A DNA stretch of 8,843 bases from contig DSAR01000149.1 in assembly GCA_011046405.1 (NCBI GenBank), positions 1 through 8,843 on the forward strand. Reading direction: 5' to 3'. A program made the translations under genes and the position numbers. Source of the stretch: Chloroflexota bacterium. Its GTDB lineage: Bacteria > Chloroflexota > Anaerolineae > B4-G1. A model generated the notes under the pieces. The model had not been told where the DNA came from, did no database searches, and saw only the letters and a list, made by a program, of their open reading frames with translations. Positions within the stretch are counted from its first letter, which is position 1. Each line of letters opens with the position of its first letter. This document shows, in pieces, positions 5,762-8,843 of this stretch.

Positions 5762-6360
5762 TGTATCTCAAGTGGGTTCAAATGCCCTCGCTCACTGAAC
5801 GATCAGGGAGCATTTTTACCTCGCTAAATTTCTTCGTGAAAGCGGTCTTTCACGAGGTAAACAGCCTGTTTTGACCCCCAAAATGGGCCGCTAAGGGGGG
5901 GTAAATTACCACGTTAAAATTTTTCAGGCCCAACTAACCCTCGCTCATTCTGGCGCTTAATCGAAGAAAAAGGGCCTGCTGCAAACGCCATCGGCAGTGA
6001 GCGCCGCATCAGTGAGCGCCGCATCTTCCTCGCTCGTGAGATCATCGACAGGGACGCTGATGGGTTTGTGCACTCGTAGAGGATCACAATACACACGGCC
6101 TCAAGTGGTACATATTTTGGGGCAACTTCCTTCAGCGATTGTTCGTCGGCTTCGCGGGTGCGTGTTGAGCGCGTATCGGGACGGTGGTGTCGCGCGCGTT
6201 GTTTGGTGGCTGAGAAAAAGGACAAGTGAAGACGCGAATCTCGCTGTTAGCTCGCGCCGTTCGTCGGCCATCTTATTACACAAATCTTTCACGGCTTCTC
6301 GTTACCACCGATGACCTCTGCCTTTATACTCACTGCCGACCTTGCTCATAATTGACGTTT
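5762..6360. other. Gene-poor interval with inverted repeats
   Basis: No coding frame here has a recognisable family, good start signal or conserved motif. Visible structure: a perfect 9-bp stem TCGTGAAAG/CTTTCACGA (5834-5842 with 5847-5855, loop CGGT), an overlapping 8-bp pair TTACCTCG/CGAGGTAA (5816-5823 with 5853-5860), a C-run/G-run pair around 5874-5902, and a 15-base tandem duplication at 5996-6025. A minus-strand frame of 38 codons (6073 to 5957, GTG start) reads HKPISVPVDDLTSEEDAALT and includes the duplication in frame, but lacks a clear ribosome site. The segment may be decayed coding DNA between the retroelement and the small-gene region. Confidence 0.5.
5996..6025. repeat. Tandem duplication of a 15-base unit
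   Basis: AGTGAGCGCCGCATC occurs twice back to back (5996-6010 and 6011-6025). The unit length is a multiple of three, and on the minus strand it adds DAALT to a short open frame. Confidence 0.85.
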
Positions 6361-6705
6361 CTACATCTGCTGGATTTCCCCGAGTTGTTGCTCCAACCAA
6401 TCGACACCTTCCTGATCCATGGTGCCTTCATCCACGAACACCTTAGCTCTGTTAAGCGCCTGCTGCATGAAGAAGATAGCTTCGTCCTTACGCCCCATCT
6501 TCTGATACACAAGCGCCAAACCATGAAACCCGTCGTGGTGTTCGGGTTGCGACATCATCAACTCCTTGAACTTTAGCTCTGCCGCTTCGAGTTGATCGTT
6601 GCTCAGCAAATCCATTCCCTCATTATACCACTCAAGATCGTCATTCTCGTAAGGCTTGATATACGCTATGTCCTTCCTGATCTGCTCCAAATAGTTTGCC
6701 TTCAT
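6361..6705 (-). CDS. Small TPR-repeat protein
   Basis: A 114-residue protein with two consecutive tetratricopeptide-like helical hairpins: WYNEGMDLLSNDQLEAAELK with FKELMMSQPEH (about 26-57) and GFHGLALVYQKMGRKDEAIF with FMQQALNRAK (about 59-88). Typical TPR positions (Gly/Ala at 8, Ala at 20, Pro at the end) are recognisable. It should be a cytoplasmic protein-binding scaffold; no enzymatic motif is present and the partner is unknown. The start at 6705 is supported by GAGGAG (minus strand, bases 6719-6714) eight bases upstream. It stands alone with long flanks and lies on the strand opposite to the DGR, in the same orientation as the two small genes to its right, which fits a cassette-like gene. 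Confidence 0.82.
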   Translation of the reverse strand: MKANYLEQIRKDIAYIKPYENDDLEWYNEGMDLLSNDQLEAAELKFKELMMSQPEHHDGFHGLALVYQKMGRKDEAIFFMQQALNRAKVFVDEGTMDQEGVDWLEQQLGEIQQM

Positions 6706-6859
6706 TTCTTTCTCTCCTCAACTGTTGGCTCCAGACATACCGATTTCCCTTGGAGAGAACTTCCGAGTCACCAAATTGACGAATATTCCTGGGGCATCTG
6801 GGCCGATTTCACCCGCCGTTTTTGGTTTGCTTGACAAGTGTCGCGCATTTCACGCGGCC

Positions 6860-6993
6860 GCCCAACGATGTGCGTCAGCTGCCAGGCGGGCTCGTATCTC
6901 TCAACCTCGCCACCCCGAACCCCACAAAGCGAGTTCGAGACTTGGATTTGCGCGAGCGGTAGCTCGGTCAGCTGCACGCGATGTTAGCCGCGC
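6860..6993 (-). repeat. attC-like imperfect palindrome B (candidate cassette recombination site)
   Basis: On the minus strand the site begins GCGCGGCTAAC (6993-6983) and ends GTTGGGC (6866-6860), which fits the integron R' consensus GTTRRRY. Between them the arms pair imperfectly around CAGCTG (left near 6876-6881, right near 6969-6974) with one extra T on one arm, and an inner pair resembles TCTCTCAACCTCGC against GCGAGTTCGAGA. Total length is about 130 bases, within the known attC range. It lies just beyond the stop codon of the gene at 7081-7410, where the attC of a minus-strand cassette should be. The R'' core GGCTAAC departs from the RYYYAAC consensus at one position, so the call is tentative. 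Confidence 0.45.
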
Positions 6994-7080
6994 ACCCCGC
7001 TTGGTCACCCCAGACCGCCACTCCCCTGAACACTTGGACCTGACTGCAATGCCTGCTTGGTGACGAAGGATAGTTTGTTC

Positions 7081-7410
7081 TCATTCTAAAGGCTGGTCTG
7101 TTTCTGATTCTTGTCTCAACCGTTTGCGCTTTCTTCTCTCTTCTTTCTTCCGTTTGATTCTTTTTATGCGTTCTTCGATCGAGATGACCTGATCCGGTTT
7201 GGTTTTCTTGAACCGCTTGAAATACAGATGTTCAATATACTCGCCCAAAGGTCGTTTCCATTTTTGCTGACGATGATTGGCATACCCGCTGAATTTCTTT
7301 GGATTTAGACCAAGCTCTCTCGCCATTTGAATTTGGGAGTGAGTTAGATGATACTTCTTTCGTGCATCAATCCAAATCTGAAGCTTTTGTGGCGTCTTTT
7401 TCTTCGCCAT
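7081..7410 (-). CDS. Small basic hypothetical protein
   Basis: A 109-residue protein very rich in Lys and Arg. The N-terminal half reads KLQIWIDARKKYHLTHSQIQ, MARELGLNPKKFSGY and PLGEYIEHLYFKRF; it resembles a widespread uncharacterised bacterial family in which the helix-turn-helix-like HSQIQMARELGLNPKK is the most conserved part. The C-terminal third (IEERIKRIKRKKEERRKRKR) is a charged helix that may bind nucleic acid or form a coiled coil. The function is not known. The ribosome-binding site before the ATG is weak, and the gene follows the next one after 45 bases, so it may be translated from a shared transcript. The DNA is clearly more AT-rich than the retroelement region, in keeping with separate origin. 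Confidence 0.75.
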   Translation of the reverse strand: MAKKKTPQKLQIWIDARKKYHLTHSQIQMARELGLNPKKFSGYANHRQQKWKRPLGEYIEHLYFKRFKKTKPDQVISIEERIKRIKRKKEERRKRKRLRQESETDQPLE

Positions 7411-7455
7411 AATCTGAACTCGGTGATTCCCCAGACACGGAAACAGTCATTTTCT

Positions 7456-7674
7456 TCATTCGGAAGTCGGTTCTTCCAACTCTTGCCGAGGACAGAGTAT
7501 ATCTACCATCTCACCTCGATAGAATACGATGGTGTGTTCATCAGGCGCAGAGTCGCCAAGGTAGACCTTTCTCTTGTAACTCATCGCTTTGATTTCTTTG
7601 ATCGTGTTTTCAAAGAAATCGGACTGATGTCCACAGTCGCAGAGGTATGACGATGGGAAAATCTCTTTGGGCAC
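7456..7674 (-). CDS. Small hypothetical protein with CxCGH motif
   Basis: A 72-residue protein starting PKEIFPSSYLCDCGHQSDFF, followed by NTIKEIKAMSYKRKVYLGD and EHTIVFYRGEMVDILCPRQ. The CDCGH near the start and a later Cys could form part of a zinc site, but a full four-ligand ribbon is not evident. It resembles short uncharacterised proteins often found beside the basic protein family downstream; no function is known. The start is GTG at 7674, supported by AGGAG (minus strand, 7685-7681) six bases upstream. It is first in a two-gene minus-strand unit. Confidence 0.75.
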   Translation of the reverse strand: MPKEIFPSSYLCDCGHQSDFFENTIKEIKAMSYKRKVYLGDSAPDEHTIVFYRGEMVDILCPRQELEEPTSE

Positions 7675-7749
7675 AAGCTGCTCCTGCTAAATGGCTTTGA
7701 TAACTATTGTTCGTCTCCGTTTGTGTACTTTCCGTTTTTGTCTCTACTG

Positions 7750-7868
7750 GCGCGGCTAACGTAAAAGCTCAGTGGCCGCCGGGCCAGCTCCTGATGATAG
7801 TTTTCCCATTACCAAAATGGCCGAAAATTGGCCGCTTCACCCCGCCGCCAGGCGGTCCACTGCGTTAC
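7750..7868 (-). repeat. attC-like imperfect palindrome A (candidate cassette recombination site)
   Basis: CAGTGG CCGCC (7770-7780) pairs with GGCGG T CCACTG (7851-7862), perfect except for one extra T at 7856, and outside it TAACG (7757-7761) pairs with CGTTA (7863-7867). TAAAAGCT (7762-7769) is unpaired between the two stems. A bulged base in one arm and an unpaired spacer between two stems are features of integron attC sites. On the minus strand it ends CGTTAGCCGCGC, whose 11-base GTTAGCCGCGC is the exact reverse complement of the GCGCGGCTAAC that opens palindrome B. Confidence 0.5.
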
Positions 7869-7869
7869 A

Positions 7870-8426
7870 GTAGGCAAGAACCTCTCGATTCTCACCTCTG
7901 ATTCAGAACCGTGCGTGAGCCTTTCAGTCTCACACGGCTCCTCAGTACACGAGCCTTTGTCATAGGCACTCCATTGAGAGCAATTACTCACTCTCGGAGC
8001 TTGGCATATGCACAATTTGAGTTGGACATTGCGTCCGGCTTTCGATACGCGATAGACAGTCGCGTTCGCCTAAAGCCCTAATTCTCCAAGTTCCTATGCC
8101 CTCTCGTGTACCGGCTCTACGTCTGCATATCCTCACCATTACAGTGAGGCATTAGCTTTTTAGGGCATCCTACTCCGTCAAGGCTTGCGGCCTGGTCGCC
8201 TTCTCCAGAGACCCTTCACGTTCAGGGCAAGCTCTGAGAGAGCACTTGACGGGTTTCCCCGTTCCATATGTCCATTTTCCGTGGCTTTAGGACGATGCTG
8301 TACGCCGTGTCCCTCGTATCGAGTAGATACCATGTATTCCGCTATTACATGGTCGAATGGGGACATTTCCCTTTTGGGCCTGCCTATCAGCCAGATTTGG
8401 CAGGTTCTAACTGACGACGCTTACAC
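7870..8426 (-). mobile_element. ORF-less group II intron (5' boundary uncertain)
   Basis: Read on the minus strand, the segment ends with domain V (7940-7906) and a domain VI-length tail finishing TTCTTGCCTAC at 7870, giving the expected AY 3' end 36 bases after domain V. Upstream is domain I-like sequence with GGAACGGGGAAACCCGTC (near 8265-8248), CTCTCAGAGC and GGGTCTCTGGAGAAGGCGACC, familiar from bacterial group II introns. GTGTAAGCG at 8426 is a possible 5' end (consensus GTGYG, so imperfect); GTGGCGAC at 8475 is an alternative. There is no reverse transcriptase/maturase frame between the core and domain V, so splicing or mobility would need a protein supplied in trans. The plus-strand frame across this region is a shadow. 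Confidence 0.7.
7906..7940 (-). ncRNA. Group II intron domain V
   Basis: On the minus strand GAGCCGTG pairs with CACGGTTC (8 bp including one G-U), then a two-base CG bulge, then TGAG/CTCA, and C-G and U-G pairs closing a GAAA tetraloop. The catalytic triad AGC lies at the start of the lower stem. The length is 35 bases against the usual 34, from one extra A in the upper stem. Confidence 0.88.
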
Positions 8427-8502
8427 ATCTTTGTCGAAAATCCTGTCCATAACCACCTGCTCGGGGCGTCGCCACTCCTGGCTAGCGCTTATCCCCTTTT
8501 CC

Positions 8503-8571
8503 CCCTTGCACTACGACGTGGCTGATCTGGACGAGGACGTGGCTACGCTGCGCGAGATGGGGCAGCTATGA
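8503..8571 (+). pseudogene. C-terminal fragment of a UPF0175-like antitoxin
   Basis: Only PLHYDVADLDEDVATLREMGQL remains, matching in style the end of small antitoxins that precede DUF3368 toxins. Its stop overlaps the toxin start as ATGA (8568-8571), the usual coupled arrangement. Everything upstream in the same frame runs into intron sequence on the opposite strand, so the N-terminal part is missing. Confidence 0.5.
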
Positions 8572-8750
8572 TCGTCGTCAGCAATACCTCACCGTTGACT
8601 AACCTGGCTGCTATCGGTCAGTTCAATCTTCTGCGTAAGTTGTACGATGAAATCCACATCACGCGATCGGTTTGGCAGGAATTGAACGCCCGAGGGCAGC
8701 GCTCGGGCACGGTCAGGAGACCGGCCCGAGCAATTTCCCCAGATTATTGA
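8568..8750 (+). pseudogene. N-terminal fragment of a DUF3368/PIN-like toxin
   Basis: MIVVSNTSPLTNLAAIGQFN, then LLRKLYDEIHITRSVWQELN, matches the start of DUF3368 proteins, which are PIN-domain-like nucleases of toxin-antitoxin pairs. SNTSPL is the first PIN strand and the Glu of VWQELN a conserved acidic position. After about residue 45 the match ends and the frame reads unrelated sequence to a stop at 60, whereas family members are about 150-160 residues. None of the three forward frames after 8700 restores the family sequence, so this is a deletion or replacement rather than a simple frameshift. It is unlikely to be active. Confidence 0.65.
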
Positions 8751-8819
8751 AAAGCTACCAGCAATCGCTGTGGCCGGTCTCTGACCGAGCCACCTCAACA
8801 CAACCCAGGAGCATCAACC

Positions 8820-8843
8820 ATGACCGTTCACCTGACCCTGCGC
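8820..8843 (+). CDS. Start of an unidentified gene cut by the window edge
   Basis: ATG at 8820 is preceded by AGGAG at 8807-8811 with eight bases between. The eight visible codons read MTVHLTLR, too few to identify. A short amphipathic beta-strand start like this occurs in ribbon-helix-helix or UPF0175 antitoxins, but that is only a guess. Confidence 0.45.

Noticed and set aside
5914..6225. 103-codon minus-strand frame in the gene-poor interval
   Set aside because: It has no recognisable family, no good ribosome site, and composition typical of chance frames; kept only as part of the interval description.
6725..7063. 112-codon plus-strand frame
   Set aside because: It covers the attC-like palindrome, is rich in Arg/Ala/Ser, and has no family resemblance.
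8185..8571. 128-codon plus-strand frame ending in the antitoxin-like tail
   Set aside because: All but the last 22 codons lie opposite the group II intron and are not protein-like; only the tail is kept as a fragment.

Overview
The window is accessory DNA from a high-GC bacterium. Its left two thirds (about 1-5760) hold a diversity-generating retroelement (DGR): an accessory Avd protein, an adenine-rich template repeat (TR), a DGR-type reverse transcriptase, and two target genes that each end in a variable repeat (VR). Both targets carry a formylglycine-generating-enzyme-like (FGE-sulfatase, C-type-lectin-fold) domain, and the complete one is a 951-residue NACHT NTPase. This combination suggests a large-genome, possibly filamentous lineage such as Chloroflexota. 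That assignment is an inference from gene content and composition, not from a marker gene.

Layout of the DGR: a left-truncated FGE-domain target with VR1 (1-633), avd (774-1118), a structured non-coding stretch containing the TR (1119-1584), the reverse transcriptase (1585-2691), then the NACHT-FGE target with VR2 (2672-5527), whose start overlaps the end of the reverse transcriptase gene. Aligned base by base, TR and VR1 differ at 22 positions and all 22 are TR adenines. TR and VR2 differ at 20 positions, of which 19 are TR adenines and one is a C-to-T change. This is the signature of adenine-directed mutagenic retrohoming. The inferred working model is that RNA from the TR region is copied by the reverse transcriptase with Avd, and the mutated cDNA replaces the VR, changing the ligand-facing end of the FGE domain. 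In the NACHT protein that domain would be the sensor of a STAND-type switch. Related 3' flanks with strong hairpins follow both VRs, and part of that flank occurs a third time without a VR.

From 5762 to 6360 there is no convincing gene. From about 6361 to 7870 the character changes: three small minus-strand genes (a TPR protein and two small conserved-type hypotheticals) lie beside two long imperfect palindromes (6860-6993 and 7750-7868). The outer core of one palindrome is an 11-base perfect match, in inverted orientation, to the facing end of the other, which is the geometry of an integron-type gene cassette with attC sites. This is a hypothesis, since no integron integrase is in the window.

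From 7870 to about 8426 (minus strand) lies an ORF-less group II intron recognised by domain V, domain VI and domain I-like sequence. It abuts the right palindrome. To its right (8503-8750) are a C-terminal fragment of an antitoxin and an N-terminal fragment of a DUF3368/PIN-type toxin that still overlap by ATGA, then the first codons of a new gene at 8820. The right end therefore looks like a mosaic of insertions and deletions.
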